A DNA stretch of 64,000 nt from Mycolicibacterium tusciae (lineage in GTDB: Bacteria; Actinomycetota; Actinomycetes; Mycobacteriales; Mycobacteriaceae): NCBI RefSeq assembly GCF_002086795.1, contig NZ_MVIM01000008.1, positions 62,001 to 126,000 on the forward strand, given 5' to 3'. Positions 53,147 through 62,700 of the stretch are shown here, one piece after another. Within the stretch, counting starts at the first letter, position 1; every line of letters begins with the position of its first letter. The position numbers and the translations under genes were made by a program. The notes under the pieces are model-generated. The model was given only the letters and a program-made list of their open reading frames with translations, ran no database searches and had not been told where the DNA came from.

Positions 53147-53278
53147 TCGGGTTCAACTCCTGTGTCGTGTCGAGCACGGCCAGGGAACCTCTGAAGATGG
53201 TTCGCGTCGATAACGGTGGCTGCCCACCCTCGCCGTGATTAGCAGCCAGGGTAGCCGCAGCCGCAGCTCAACCCCAAA

Positions 53279-54148
53279 TCAGAGCCCGAACTTGGTGTCC
53301 GTGAGTTGCTCGGACAGCTCCCACAAGCCGGCGGCCTTCTCGGCGTCGCGGGCCAGCGGGCTGCGCAGCGGGGTGGGACCGGTCGGACCCCACATCGCGA
53401 ACTGCGGCCCGACGAACGTATTGCCCGGCAGGTCTTCGGCCACCGCGTACAGCGTCTGACGGGCGCCGAAGTCGGCGTCGGTGGCCAACTTGTTGCCTAA
53501 CGTCATCAACGCGTCGCCCAACTTGCGGCCGGTGTGGCCCTGCAGGTTGGTCGCCGAATAGCCGGGGTGGGCGGCGTGCGCTTTCAGCGTCGCCCCCGCG
53601 GTGTCGAGTCGCTTTTGCAACTCGCTGGTGAACAGGAGGTTGGCCAGCTTGGACTGCCCGTAGGCCCGCCACGGCGAGTAGGGCCGCGCCTTCCAGTTCA
53701 GATCCTTGAGGTTGATCTGGCCGATCAGATGCATGCCGGAGGACACGGTCACCACGCGGTCGGTGATCTTGGGCAGCAACAGGTTCGTCAGGGCGAAGTG
53801 GCCGAGGTGGTTGGTGCCGATCTGGCTCTCGAACCCGTCGACGGTCAGCGCGTAGGGGACCGCCATGATGCCCGCGTTGTTCACGAGAACGTCGACCTTG
53901 TCGACCCCTTCGGCGAAGGCGCGCACCGACGCGAGATCCTGCAGGTCGAGCTTGCGCACCTCGACGTCGCCGGTGATGGATTTCGCGGCATCGTCGCCCT
54001 TGGCCGTATTGCGCACGGCGAGGATCGTCTTGGCCCCGACGCGGGCCAGTTCACGCGCGGTGATCAGGCCCAGGCCACTGTTGGCTCCGGTCACGATGAC
54101 GGTCCGTCCGGCGAAGGACGGCAGGTCGGCGGCGGTCCATTGACTCAT
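53279..54148 (-). CDS. Short-chain dehydrogenase (retinol-dehydrogenase-like)
   Basis: This 289-aa SDR has the cofactor motif VTGANSGLG, VRNTAKGDDAAKSI after the second strand (Arg suggests NADPH), LVNNAGIM, a catalytic Ser (TVSSGMHLIG) and YxxxK as YGQSKLANLLFT, then HPGYSATNLQ. It is closest in layout to retinol-type or light-dependent protochlorophyllide-type SDRs common in mycobacteria. The substrate is unknown. It is transcribed towards rplY, and the nuclease-like gene at 54266 diverges from it. The ATG at 54148 is the start. Confidence 0.9.
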   Translation of the reverse strand: MSQWTAADLPSFAGRTVIVTGANSGLGLITARELARVGAKTILAVRNTAKGDDAAKSITGDVEVRKLDLQDLASVRAFAEGVDKVDVLVNNAGIMAVPYALTVDGFESQIGTNHLGHFALTNLLLPKITDRVVTVSSGMHLIGQINLKDLNWKARPYSPWRAYGQSKLANLLFTSELQKRLDTAGATLKAHAAHPGYSATNLQGHTGRKLGDALMTLGNKLATDADFGARQTLYAVAEDLPGNTFVGPQFAMWGPTGPTPLRSPLARDAEKAAGLWELSEQLTDTKFGL

Positions 54149-54183
54149 GGCGCCCACCCTAGTGACGATTCGCCGAAATGGAA

Positions 54184-54220
54184 TTCCAGCAGGGAAAGTT
54201 CGAGTAGACGCCTGCTGGAA
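54184..54220. repeat. 37-nt palindromic element, left copy
   Basis: TTCCAGCAG (54184-54192) and CTGCTGGAA (54212-54220) form a 9-bp stem with a 19-nt loop. The loop is the reverse complement of the right copy's loop (55139-55157) at 16 of 19 positions. It is 46 bp before the start of the nuclease-like gene. Preceded by CGAAATGGAA, which also precedes the right copy. Confidence 0.8.
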
Positions 54221-54265
54221 CGCAATTTCGCGGGTGATGTCGGTGCGGGTCTGCAATATCTCGTC

Positions 54266-55114
54266 ATGGGGGACGTATTGATCGGCACCGAAGCGGTTGC
54301 GCGCGGCACGGTGACGCGACATGAGCTCGCGCGGTGGTATCGGCGGTTGTATCCGAACGTGCACGCGCCCAGGTGGCACGACGTATCGCTCGCCGATCGC
54401 GCGAAGGGCGCGTGGCTGTGGTCGAAGCGCAATGGCATCGTCACCGGTGTCGCGGCATCGGCGTTGCACGGTGCTGATTGGGTCGACGCCGATGTTCCGA
54501 TCGAACTGGTGCACAACTCCGCCCGCCCGCCGAAGGGCATCGTCACGCGCAACGAGCGGATCCTGCACGATGAAATCACCTGCGTCGGCGGATTGCCCGT
54601 CGCTACTCCGGCCCGCACCGCGTTCGATTTGGGGCGCTATCACGAACGCCGAAAGGCCATGGCGCGCATGGATTCACTTATGCATGCGCGGCCGTTTTCG
54701 ACGGAGGACGTGCTATTCCTGGCCAAGCGGTACCGCGGCGCGCGCGGCGTCCAACTCCTCAAGGACGCACTCCCATTTGTCGACGGCGGCGCCGCCTCGC
54801 CGAGAGAAACCTGGCTGCGACTCGTCTATATCGATGCGGGCCTTCCGCTTCCGACCACGCAGATACCAATTTTCGATGAGAGCGGGAAACTGCTCCGCAC
54901 CGTCGACATGGGGTGGGAGGAGTTCAAGGTCCTATCCGAATACGACGGGGATCAGCACCGAACCGACCGGCAGCAGTATGTGAAGGACATGCGCGTGATC
55001 CCGAAGATCGAAAGTCTCGGCTGGATCGTCCTGCGCGTCATCAAAGAAGATCGTCGCCGCGACGTGGTTCGCGCGGCGCGGGCAGCGCTGGTATCGCGCG
55101 GTTGGCGACCGTGA
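54266..55114 (+). CDS. AbiEi-antitoxin-like / VSR-type nuclease-fold protein (paralogue 2)
   Basis: This 282-aa protein is a paralogue of the one at 24995 and has the same layout: an N-terminal DNA-binding-like part (GTVTRHELARWYRRLYPNVHAP, AKGAWLWSKRNGIVTGVAASALHGADWV) and a C-terminal nuclease-like core (TVDMGWEEFKVLSEYDGDQH, RTDRQQYVKDMRVIPKIESLGWIVLRVIKEDRRRDVV). The Asp/Glu positions needed for a PD-(D/E)xK site are in the corresponding places (DMGWEE, EYDGDQH, VIK). No toxin or methylase partner is adjacent. It is boxed by two inverted copies of a 37-nt palindromic element, so it may be a mobile cassette. Function is not known. Confidence 0.65.
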   Translation: MGDVLIGTEAVARGTVTRHELARWYRRLYPNVHAPRWHDVSLADRAKGAWLWSKRNGIVTGVAASALHGADWVDADVPIELVHNSARPPKGIVTRNERILHDEITCVGGLPVATPARTAFDLGRYHERRKAMARMDSLMHARPFSTEDVLFLAKRYRGARGVQLLKDALPFVDGGAASPRETWLRLVYIDAGLPLPTTQIPIFDESGKLLRTVDMGWEEFKVLSEYDGDQHRTDRQQYVKDMRVIPKIESLGWIVLRVIKEDRRRDVVRAARAALVSRGWRP

Positions 55115-55129
55115 TCAGTCGAAATGGAA

Positions 55130-55166
55130 TTCCAGCAGGCGTCTACTCGAACTTCCGCTGCTGGAA
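55130..55166. repeat. 37-nt palindromic element, right copy (inverted)
   Basis: TTCCAGCAG (55130-55138) and CTGCTGGAA (55158-55166) with a 19-nt loop whose sequence matches the reverse complement of the left copy's loop. It starts 16 bp after the nuclease-like gene stop. With the left copy at 54184 it makes a gene-sized inverted-repeat unit of about 980 bp. Confidence 0.8.
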
Positions 55167-55169
55167 TGT

Positions 55170-55190
55170 CCCCTACTTCGTGTGGGCCCA
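55170..55190. repeat. 21-nt repeat shared with 58846-58866 (copy 1)
   Basis: CCCCTACTTCGTGTGGGCCC followed by A is identical at both places. It contains the palindrome GTGGGCCCA(C) and here lies between convergent genes, so it may act as a terminator part. Confidence 0.7.
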
Positions 55191-55203
55191 ATTTCGCGCA
55201 CAG

Positions 55204-55872
55204 TCACCTGGGCGGGGGCGCCTTCGGCACTGCGACGTTGAAACCCCGGATGATCGCCTCGATATCGGGTGCCTCTTCGACGGCCTTGTCCGCGTAGCCC
55301 GTCACCGTGAACTGGATGAGGTACCGATTGTTGGCCGGCGGTGCCCCGGTCGCGATGACGATCCGGTTGTAGGTGTGCATCCGCGCGCCGTTGAGGTCGT
55401 AGCTGCCCTCGATCATGGCCGACGGGAAACCCTTGAAGTTGTCCATGGACGCGTTGAGGCGCTTGAAGTTCTCCGACATCTCGGCGTCGACGTAGCCGTG
55501 CCCGATGGCCTCGTTGACATCGAAGTCACCGTTGAGTTTGAACACGATCACCATCGCCGTCGGATAGGTGGTGCCTTTGGCGATCACCCGCGTGCCCGGC
55601 GACAGGTTCGAGTTGAAGAACGGCTTCCACCCCGGCGGCGTCGGATACGTCACCGTGAGGTCGGTGAGTTTGTCCGCCGGAATGGGCTCGCCGACGACGC
55701 CCTTCTGCTCCAGGTAGGTCGCGATGGGCACCTGCGCTTCGTCGCCCGACGACGTGGTCGCGGTCGTCGGCGTCGTCGACAAAAGCGACTGGTAGTCAGG
55801 CGGTTTGGGGGCGCAACCCGACGCGGCGAGCACCGCCAGCGCGGCGGCGACCACGCGGTGGCGAACCCTCAC
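55204..55872 (-). CDS. lpqT: LpqT lipoprotein (LpqN family)
   Basis: An exported lipoprotein, 222 aa, with signal peptide and lipobox (ALAVLAASGCAPKP). The mature part (PIATYLEQKGVVGEPIPADKL, VTYPTPPGWKPFFNSN, MVIVFKLNGDFDVNEAIG, DNFKGFPSAMIEGSYD, MHTYNRIVIAT) has the LpqN-type fold seen also in the gene at 18373. Its place after prsA-arsC matches Rv1016c LpqT. The GTG at 55872 overlaps the arsC stop (GTGA), indicating translational coupling. The function is not established; LpqN relatives act in envelope lipid assembly. Confidence 0.9.
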   Translation of the reverse strand: MRVRHRVVAAALAVLAASGCAPKPPDYQSLLSTTPTTATTSSGDEAQVPIATYLEQKGVVGEPIPADKLTDLTVTYPTPPGWKPFFNSNLSPGTRVIAKGTTYPTAMVIVFKLNGDFDVNEAIGHGYVDAEMSENFKRLNASMDNFKGFPSAMIEGSYDLNGARMHTYNRIVIATGAPPANNRYLIQFTVTGYADKAVEEAPDIEAIIRGFNVAVPKAPPPR

Positions 55873-56213
55873 AGAATCTCGCGCACCGCGTCGATCGGCC
55901 GGGCGAGCCGAGTGCCCTTCGTGGTGACGACGAACGGCCGCTCGATGAGGATCGGGTGCTCGGCCATGGCGTCGAGCAGTTCGTCGTCGCTGGCGTCGGC
56001 GAGATTCAGCTCGCCGTAGAGTGATTCACGCTTACGCACCGCGGTGCGCACGTCGATGCCGGCATCCTTGATCATCTTCGCGAGCTCGGCGCGCGTCGGC
56101 GGGGTCTTGAGGTACTGCACCACCGTCGGCTCGATGCCGTTGTCCCGCAACAACTCCAGCGTCTTACGCGACGTGCTGCACTTCGGGTTGTGATAGATGG
56201 TTCCCTCTGGCAC
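55869..56213 (-). CDS. arsC: ArsC-family arsenate reductase / Spx-like
   Basis: A small thioredoxin-fold protein of 114 aa with the N-terminal active site TIYHNPKCSTSRKTLELLRDNG, where Cys in KCSTSR is catalytic. It also has PTVVQYLKTPPTRAEL and the C-terminal Arg-bearing LIERPFVVTTKGTRLARP. This is the ArsC (YffB/Spx) group, which reduces arsenate with glutathione or mycothiol/mycoredoxin. There is no arsenic operon here, so another role is possible. The GTG at 56213 overlaps the prsA TAG by 1 bp (TAGTG), and lpqT overlaps its end, so prsA-arsC-lpqT are one transcription unit. Confidence 0.9.
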   Translation of the reverse strand: MPEGTIYHNPKCSTSRKTLELLRDNGIEPTVVQYLKTPPTRAELAKMIKDAGIDVRTAVRKRESLYGELNLADASDDELLDAMAEHPILIERPFVVTTKGTRLARPIDAVREIL

Positions 56214-57193
56214 TACGCGGACCCGTCGAAAAGGCTGGTGACGGAACCGTTGTCGAACACCGCGCGAATGGTGTTGGCCAGCAGCGGTGCGATCGACAGC
56301 ACGGTCAGCTGCGGGAAGCGCTTCTGCTCCTCGATCGGCAGCGTGTTGGTGACGATGACCTCGCGTGCACCGCAGTCCGCGAGCCGTTGCGCGGCGGGAT
56401 CGCTCAGCACACCGTGCGTCGCGGCGATGATGACGTCGCTGGCACCGTCGGCACGCAGCAGGTTCACCGCGCCGGCGATGGTGCCACCGGTGTCGATCAT
56501 GTCGTCGGTGAGGATGCAGGTCTTGCCCTTCACATCGCCGACGACGCGGTTGGACTTCACCTGGTTGGGCACCAGCGGGTCGCGGGTCTTGTGAATAAAG
56601 GCGAGGGGAACGCCGCCCAGTGAGTCGGCCCACTTCTCGGCGACGCGCACGCGGCCTGAGTCGGGGGAGACCACGACCATGTCGTGATCGGAGTAGTTCT
56701 CGGCGATGTAGCCGGTCAGCAGCTTCTGCGCCCGCATGTGGTCGACCGGGCCGTCGAAGAAGCCCTGGATCTGATCGGTGTGCAGGTCGACCGTGAGGAT
56801 CCGGTTCGCACCCGCGGTCTTGAGCAGGTCGGCGACCAACCTTGCGGAGATCGGCTCGCGGCCGCGATGCTTCTTGTCCTGGCGGGCGTAGGGGTAGAAC
56901 GGCAGGATCGCGGTGATGCGCTTGGCGCTGCCCCGCTTGAGCGCGTCGATCATCAGCAGCTGTTCCATCAGCCATTGGTTCAGCGGCGCTGGGTGCGACT
57001 GCAGTACGAAGGCGTCGCAGCCGCGAACCGACTCGTCGAAGCGGACGAAGATCTCGCCGTTCGCGAAATCGCGGGCGGTCTGCGCCGTCACGTGGACGTC
57101 GAGCTCTTTAGCGACCTGTTCAGCCAGTTCGGGGTGCGCGCGACCCGAGAACAGCATCAGATTTTTGCGGTTGTCGGTCCACTCGGTGCCCAC
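56213..57193 (-). CDS. prsA: Ribose-phosphate pyrophosphokinase PrsA
   Basis: PrsA makes PRPP from ribose-5-phosphate and ATP, feeding nucleotide, His, Trp and decaprenyl-phosphoarabinose synthesis. The signatures are FSGRAHPELAEQVAKEL, LPFYPYARQDKKHRGREPISARLV (ATP-binding), DLHTDQIQGFFDGPVDHMRAQ, VVVSPDSGRVRVAEKWAD and CILTDDMIDTGGTIAGA (the PRPP-binding motif). The GTG at 57193 has GAGGG upstream and gives 326 aa, the length of the M. tuberculosis protein; the ORF extends 26 codons upstream. It lies downstream of glmU on the same strand, linked to envelope sugar synthesis. Confidence 0.95.
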   Translation of the reverse strand: MGTEWTDNRKNLMLFSGRAHPELAEQVAKELDVHVTAQTARDFANGEIFVRFDESVRGCDAFVLQSHPAPLNQWLMEQLLMIDALKRGSAKRITAILPFYPYARQDKKHRGREPISARLVADLLKTAGANRILTVDLHTDQIQGFFDGPVDHMRAQKLLTGYIAENYSDHDMVVVSPDSGRVRVAEKWADSLGGVPLAFIHKTRDPLVPNQVKSNRVVGDVKGKTCILTDDMIDTGGTIAGAVNLLRADGASDVIIAATHGVLSDPAAQRLADCGAREVIVTNTLPIEEQKRFPQLTVLSIAPLLANTIRAVFDNGSVTSLFDGSA

Positions 57194-57267
57194 AGTGCCC
57201 TCATTGCTCGGGGACGATATCGGCTCAATCGTACGGGTTGCCAAATCTCGAACACCTGGCAACCGGC

Positions 57268-58773
57268 TCACGGCTTTGTGGCGTCGTCCTGGCTGGGCTG
57301 TTCGCCAGATGGACTGGACGCGGCCTTGTCTGAGCCCAATGCCGCCGCCGCTGCGGCGGCCGAAGCCGATCCGGGTCGCTTACGTGCCACCCAGCCCTCC
57401 ACGTTTCGCTGCGGCCCCGCCGACACCGCAAGTGCGCCCGGCGGCACGTCCTCGCGCACCACGGTGCCCGCGCCGGTGTAGGCGCCGTCGCCGATGGTGA
57501 CCGGCGCGACGAACATCGTGTCGGATCCGGTGCGCACGTAGGAGCCGATCGTCGTGCGGCTCTTGGTCTCGCCGTCGTAGTTGACAAACACACTCGATGC
57601 GCCGATATTGCTGTGCTCGCCGATGTCGGCGTCTCCGACGTAGGTCAGGTGCGGCACCTTGGTACCCGCCCCGATGGTGGAGTTCTTCGTCTCGACGAAC
57701 GCGCCGAGCTTGCCGTCGGCGCCCAACACGGTGCCGGGCCGCAGGTACGCGAACGGGCCGACGGCTGCCCCGCCGCCGATCGCCGATTGACTGCCGTGGG
57801 TGCGGACCACCATCGCCTCGTCGCCGACGGTGACGTCGGTCAGCGTGGTGTCCGGGCCGATCTGGCAGTTCGCGCCGATGTGGGTTGACCCGAGCAGTTG
57901 ACTGCCGGGGTAGACGACGGTGTCGGGCCCGATGGTCACGTCGACGTCGATCCAGGTGGTGGCCGGATCGGTGATCGTCACCCCGGCGCGCTGGTGCGCG
58001 GTCACGATGCGCCGGTTCAGTTCGGCGCCCAGTGTGGCCAGCTGCACCCGGTCGTTTACACCGGCGACCAGCATTGCGTCCTCGACGTGCTTGGCCCGCA
58101 CCACGTGGCCGTCGGACCGCAGGATCGAGATGACGTCGGTCAGGTACTGCTCATGCTGCGCGTTGTCCGACCGCAGACGCCCGAGCGCCGACCTCAACGC
58201 GGTGGTGTCGAAGGCGTAGACGCCGGCGTTGACCTCGGTGATGGCCAGCTGCGACGGGGTGGCATCGGCCTGTTCGACGATGCCGATGACCTCTCCGTCC
58301 TGGGTGCGCAGGATGCGGCCGTAACCCTTCGGGTCGGGCAGCGTCGTCGTCACCACCGTCGCGGCGGCGGATTCGGCACTGTGCACGTCGATCAGGTCGG
58401 CGAGCGTGCCGGCGTCCAGCAGCGGTACGTCGCTCAAGGTGACGACGACAGTGCCGGTGAAGCCGGCGGGCAGCGCGGTCAGGCCGCACGCGACGGCGTG
58501 CCCGGTGCCCAGCTGCTCCTCCTGCACCGCGATGTCGATGCCGCGGCCGAGTTCGGCTGCGAGCTCGTCGACCGCGGGCACCACCTGGTCGCGGTCCTTG
58601 CCGACGACGACGACGAGGTGCTGCGGCGTCGCGTCGGCCACGGCGTGCAGAGCGTGCGACAGCATGCTGCGGCCGGCGATCTCATGCAGCATCTTCGGGG
58701 TTGCGGAGCGCATCCGGGTGCCTGCGCCTGCCGCCAAGACGACGACGGCCGAATTAGTGGGCCCCTGGGTCAT
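57268..58773 (-). CDS. glmU: Bifunctional UDP-GlcNAc pyrophosphorylase/glucosamine-1-phosphate acetyltransferase GlmU
   Basis: GlmU makes UDP-GlcNAc for peptidoglycan. The N-terminal uridyltransferase has [24 protein letters not shown] and [15 protein letters not shown], with VTLSDVPLL. The C-terminal part is a left-handed beta-helix acetyltransferase of hexapeptide repeats ([77 protein letters not shown]). The very C-terminus is a low-complexity tail ([21 protein letters not shown]). Length 501 aa is normal. The ATG at 58773 is the start. It is followed by prsA. Confidence 0.97.
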   Translation of the reverse strand: MTQGPTNSAVVVLAAGAGTRMRSATPKMLHEIAGRSMLSHALHAVADATPQHLVVVVGKDRDQVVPAVDELAAELGRGIDIAVQEEQLGTGHAVACGLTALPAGFTGTVVVTLSDVPLLDAGTLADLIDVHSAESAAATVVTTTLPDPKGYGRILRTQDGEVIGIVEQADATPSQLAITEVNAGVYAFDTTALRSALGRLRSDNAQHEQYLTDVISILRSDGHVVRAKHVEDAMLVAGVNDRVQLATLGAELNRRIVTAHQRAGVTITDPATTWIDVDVTIGPDTVVYPGSQLLGSTHIGANCQIGPDTTLTDVTVGDEAMVVRTHGSQSAIGGGAAVGPFAYLRPGTVLGADGKLGAFVETKNSTIGAGTKVPHLTYVGDADIGEHSNIGASSVFVNYDGETKSRTTIGSYVRTGSDTMFVAPVTIGDGAYTGAGTVVREDVPPGALAVSAGPQRNVEGWVARKRPGSASAAAAAAALGSDKAASSPSGEQPSQDDATKP

Positions 58774-58845
58774 AGGGTTTCCCTTCCCCGCGAACGTGCG
58801 TGTCTGCGGGTGACACGCCGTCTTCCTTGGCCAGTTTGCGCATTT

Positions 58846-58866
58846 CCCCTACTTCGTGTGGGCCCA
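58846..58866. repeat. 21-nt repeat shared with 55170-55190 (copy 2)
   Basis: Identical to copy 1. Here it is 3' of tRNA-Gln on the minus strand, where the GTGGGCCCAC palindrome could end the tRNA transcript. Confidence 0.7.
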
Positions 58867-58880
58867 CGCCGCGCAAAGTG

Positions 58881-58952
58881 CTCCGTCGCCAGGACTCGAA
58901 CCTGAACTATCTGAACCAAAATCAGAGGTGCTGCCGATTACACCACGACGGA
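58881..58952 (-). tRNA. tRNA-Gln (anticodon TTG)
   Basis: On the minus strand the acceptor TCCGTCG pairs with CGACGGA, the anticodon stem TCTGA/TCAGA encloses the loop TTTTGGT giving anticodon TTG (codon CAA, Gln), and the T-arm has TTCGAGT. Discriminator base G. CCA is not encoded. It lies between glmU and tetR. Confidence 0.96.
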
Positions 58953-58996
58953 TCGATCAACCCGTGATGTTAGTCGAAGGGCATACCCTGAAAGCC

Positions 58997-59662
58997 GTGG
59001 CAGTGCCAGCTAAACCCGACGGCCCCGATAGCAACATGCGCACGCCCCGCGCCAGGATGACCGGTGCGGAGCGGCGGCATCAGCTCATCGACATCGCGAG
59101 ATCGTTGTTCGCCGAGCGCGGGTACGAGGGCACCTCGATCGAAGAGATCGCGCAGCGCGCCAACGTCTCCAAACCGGTCGTCTACGAGCACTTCGGCGGC
59201 AAGGAGGGGCTGTACGCGGTGGTGGTCGACCGCGAGATGTCCGCGCTGCTGGACCGCATCACGTCGTCGCTCACGAAGATGACCAATAACCGGTCCCGGC
59301 TGCGCATCGAGCGGGTGGCGCTGGCACTGCTGACCTACGTGGACGAGCGCACCGACGGCTTCCGCATCCTCATTCGCGACTCCCCGGCGTCGATCACGTC
59401 GGGCAGCACCTACTCGACGCTGCTGAACGAGGCCGTCAACCAGGTGTCCTCCATCCTGGCGGGTGACTTCTCCCGCCGCGGCCTGGACGCCGAGATGGCG
59501 CCGCTGTACGCGCAGGCCCTGGTCGGCTCCGTTTCGATGACGGCGCAGTGGTGGCTGGATGTAAGGGAGCCCAAGAAAGAGGTCGTGGCCGCACATCTGG
59601 TCAACCTCTGCTGGAACGGGTTGATGCATCTCGAGAAGGACCCGCCACTGCTCGACGAGTAG
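58997..59662 (+). CDS. TetR-family transcriptional regulator
   Basis: This 221-aa regulator has the TetR DNA-binding domain ([55 protein letters not shown]) and a helical ligand-binding domain ([29 protein letters not shown]). In M. tuberculosis the homologue (Rv1019) sits just before mfd and is described as an autorepressor. The start GTG at 58997 was chosen because a TACCCT -10-like box (58984-58989) lies just upstream and the family begins near here; ATG 58967 and 59037 are alternatives. Confidence 0.88.
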   Translation: MAVPAKPDGPDSNMRTPRARMTGAERRHQLIDIARSLFAERGYEGTSIEEIAQRANVSKPVVYEHFGGKEGLYAVVVDREMSALLDRITSSLTKMTNNRSRLRIERVALALLTYVDERTDGFRILIRDSPASITSGSTYSTLLNEAVNQVSSILAGDFSRRGLDAEMAPLYAQALVGSVSMTAQWWLDVREPKKEVVAAHLVNLCWNGLMHLEKDPPLLDE

Positions 59663-59663
59663 C

Positions 59664-59712
59664 GATTTCGGTGTATCGAGTCGCGGCGAGCGTGACCAGC
59701 GACACCGAAATC
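59664..59712. repeat. Palindromic element between tetR and mfd
   Basis: GATTTCGGTGT (59664-59674) and ACACCGAAATC (59702-59712) are perfect 11-bp inverted arms around a 27-nt loop. It fills most of the 82-bp gap between the two genes. It could be a terminator for tetR or a repeated palindrome (REP-like). Confidence 0.6.
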
Positions 59713-59744
59713 AGACGCCTTCGTCGACCTACGATGGAGGCATC

Positions 59745-62700
59745 ATGACCGCATCGGGGATCAACCATGTCCAGACCCCGATCGCCGGAGTTGTCTACCT
59801 GGCGCTACGGGATCCTTCGCTTCAGAAGGTCGCCGACCGCGCCGCCGACAAACCCGCCGATCTCACCATGGTCGGACCCGCCAGCGCGCGGGTGTATGTC
59901 GCGAGCGCACTTGCCTCGGCGGGCCCGCTGCTGGTCGTCACCGCGACCGGGCGCGAAGCCGACGACCTGACCGCCGAACTGCAGGGCGTATTCGGCGACG
60001 CCGTCGCACTCTTCCCGTCCTGGGAAACGCTGCCGCACGAGCGGCTGTCCCCGGGCGTCGACACCATCGGTGCGCGCCTGATGCTGCTGCGCCGGCTGGC
60101 CCACCCGGACGACGAACGCCTCGGCCCACCGCTGCGCGTCGTCGTCACGACCACCCGGTCGCTGCTGCAGCCGATGGCCCCGGACCTGGCCGAGATCGAG
60201 CCGGTGACGCTGACGGTCGGCGCCGAGGCGACATTCGACCAAGTGATCGCCCGGCTGGTCGATCTGGCGTACACCCGCGTCGACATGGTCGGCAAGCGCG
60301 GTGAGTTCGCGGTGCGCGGCGGCATCCTCGACGTGTTCCCGCCGACCGCCGAGCACCCGGTGCGCATCGAGTTCTGGGGCGACGAGGTCTCGGAGATGCG
60401 GATGTTCGCCGTCGCCGACCAGCGGTCCATCCCCGAAATCGACGTCGACGTGCTCATCGCCGTGCCCTGCCGTGAAGTGCTGTTGACCGACGACGTCCGC
60501 GACCGTGCCGCCAAGCTGGCCGCCGAGCACCCGCCACTGGAGAACAGCGTCACCGGCAGCATCCCCGACATGCTCGCCAAGCTGGCCGAGGGCATCCCCG
60601 TCGACGGGATGGAGGCGCTGCTGCCGCTGCTGCGGCCCGCCGACCTCACGACACTGACCGCGCACCTACCGGACAACACCCCTGTGCTGATCTGCGACCC
60701 GGAGAAGGTCCGCACCCGCGCGGCCGACTTGATCAAGACGGGCCGCGAATTCCTGGAGGCCTCGTGGTCGACGGCGGCGGTCGGCGGTGATGCACCGATC
60801 GACCTCGAGGCGATGGGCGCGTCGGGCTTCATCGAGTTGGATGACGCGCGCTCCGCGGCCCGCGACAGCGGCCACCCGTGGTGGACGCTGAGCCAGCTGT
60901 CCGACGAGTCCGCACTCGAGATCGACATCCGCCCGGCGCCGTCGGCGCGAGGACAGCAGAGCAATGTCATCGAGATCTTCGCGATGCTGCGCGCCCACGT
61001 CCTCACCGGCGGGCATGCCGCCGTCGTCGCGCCCGGCACCGGCACCGCGCACCGCATCGTCGAGCAATTGCGCGAATCCGACACGGCGGCAGTCTGTTTG
61101 GAGCCGGGCGAGGACCTGAAGGACGGGATCGTCAACGTGCTCAAGGGGCCGTTGCACGACGGTGTCGTGATCCCGGGCGCCAATCTGGTGGTGATCACCG
61201 AGACCGATCTGACGGGCAACCGGGTCGCTGCCACCGAGGGCAAGCGGTTGGCCGCCAAGCGACGCAACGTCGTCGATCCGCTGGCGCTGACCGCGGGCGA
61301 TCTGGTGGTGCACGACCAGCACGGCATCGGCCGGTTCGTCGAGATGACCGAGCGGGTGGTCGGCGGCGCCCGACGCGAGTATCTGGTGCTCGAATACGCG
61401 TCGTCGAAGCGGGGCGGTGGGTCGGATCGGCTGTACGTGCCGATGGACTCGCTGGATCAGCTGTCGCGCTACGTCGGCGGTGAATCACCGACCCTGAGCA
61501 AGCTCGGCGGCAGCGACTGGACGAACACCAAGACGAAAGCCCGCCGCGCGGTCCGCGAGATCGCGGCCGAGCTGGTCTCGCTGTACGCCAAGCGCCAAGC
61601 GTCGGCCGGACACGCGTTCGGACCCGACACCCCGTGGCAGGCCGAGATGGAGGACGCGTTCGGGTTCACCGAGACCGTCGACCAGCTCACGGCCATCACC
61701 GAGGTCAAGGGCGATATGGAGAAGCCCGTTCCGATGGACCGGGTGATCTGCGGTGACGTCGGCTACGGCAAGACCGAGATCGCGGTGCGGGCGGCGTTCA
61801 AGGCGGTCCAGGACGGCAAGCAGGTCGCGGTGCTGGTGCCGACGACGCTGCTGGCCGACCAGCATCTGCAGACGTTCACCCAGCGCATGGCCGGCTTCCC
61901 GGTCACCGTGAAGGGTCTGTCCCGGTTCACCCACCCCGCCGAGTCCCGTGCGGTGCTCGACGGCATGAAGGACGGCTCGGTCGACATCGTGATCGGCACC
62001 CACCGACTGTTACAGACGGGCGTGATGTGGAAGGACCTGGGCCTGGTCGTGGTCGACGAGGAGCAGCGGTTCGGCGTCGAGCACAAGGAGCACATCAAGT
62101 CGATGCGCACTCATGTCGACGTGCTGACCATGAGCGCCACCCCGATTCCGCGCACGCTGGAGATGAGCCTGGCCGGCATCAGGGAGATGTCGACGATCCT
62201 CACCCCGCCCGAGGAGCGCTATCCGGTGCTGACATACGTCGGCCCGCAGGACGACAAGCAGGTCGCCGCGGCGCTGCGCCGCGAGATGCTGCGCGACGGG
62301 CAGGCTTTTTACATCCACAACCGGGTGCGCTCGATCGACCAGGCCGCCGCGAAGGTGAGCGCGCTGGTGCCCGAGGCCCGGGTCGCCGTCGCGCACGGGC
62401 AGATGCCCGAGGAGCAGCTGGAGAGGACCGTCGAGGGCTTCTGGAACCGCGAGTTCGACATCCTCGTGTGCACCACGATCGTCGAGACCGGCCTGGACAT
62501 CTCCAACGCCAACACACTGATCGTCGAGCGGGCCGACACATTCGGCCTGTCGCAATTGCATCAGCTGCGAGGACGGGTGGGCCGCAGCCGCGAACGCGGT
62601 TACGCGTATTTCCTTTATCCGCCGGAGGTTCCGCTCACCGAAACCGCGTATGACCGGCTGGCCACGATCGCGCAGAACAATGAACTGGGCGCCGGGATGG

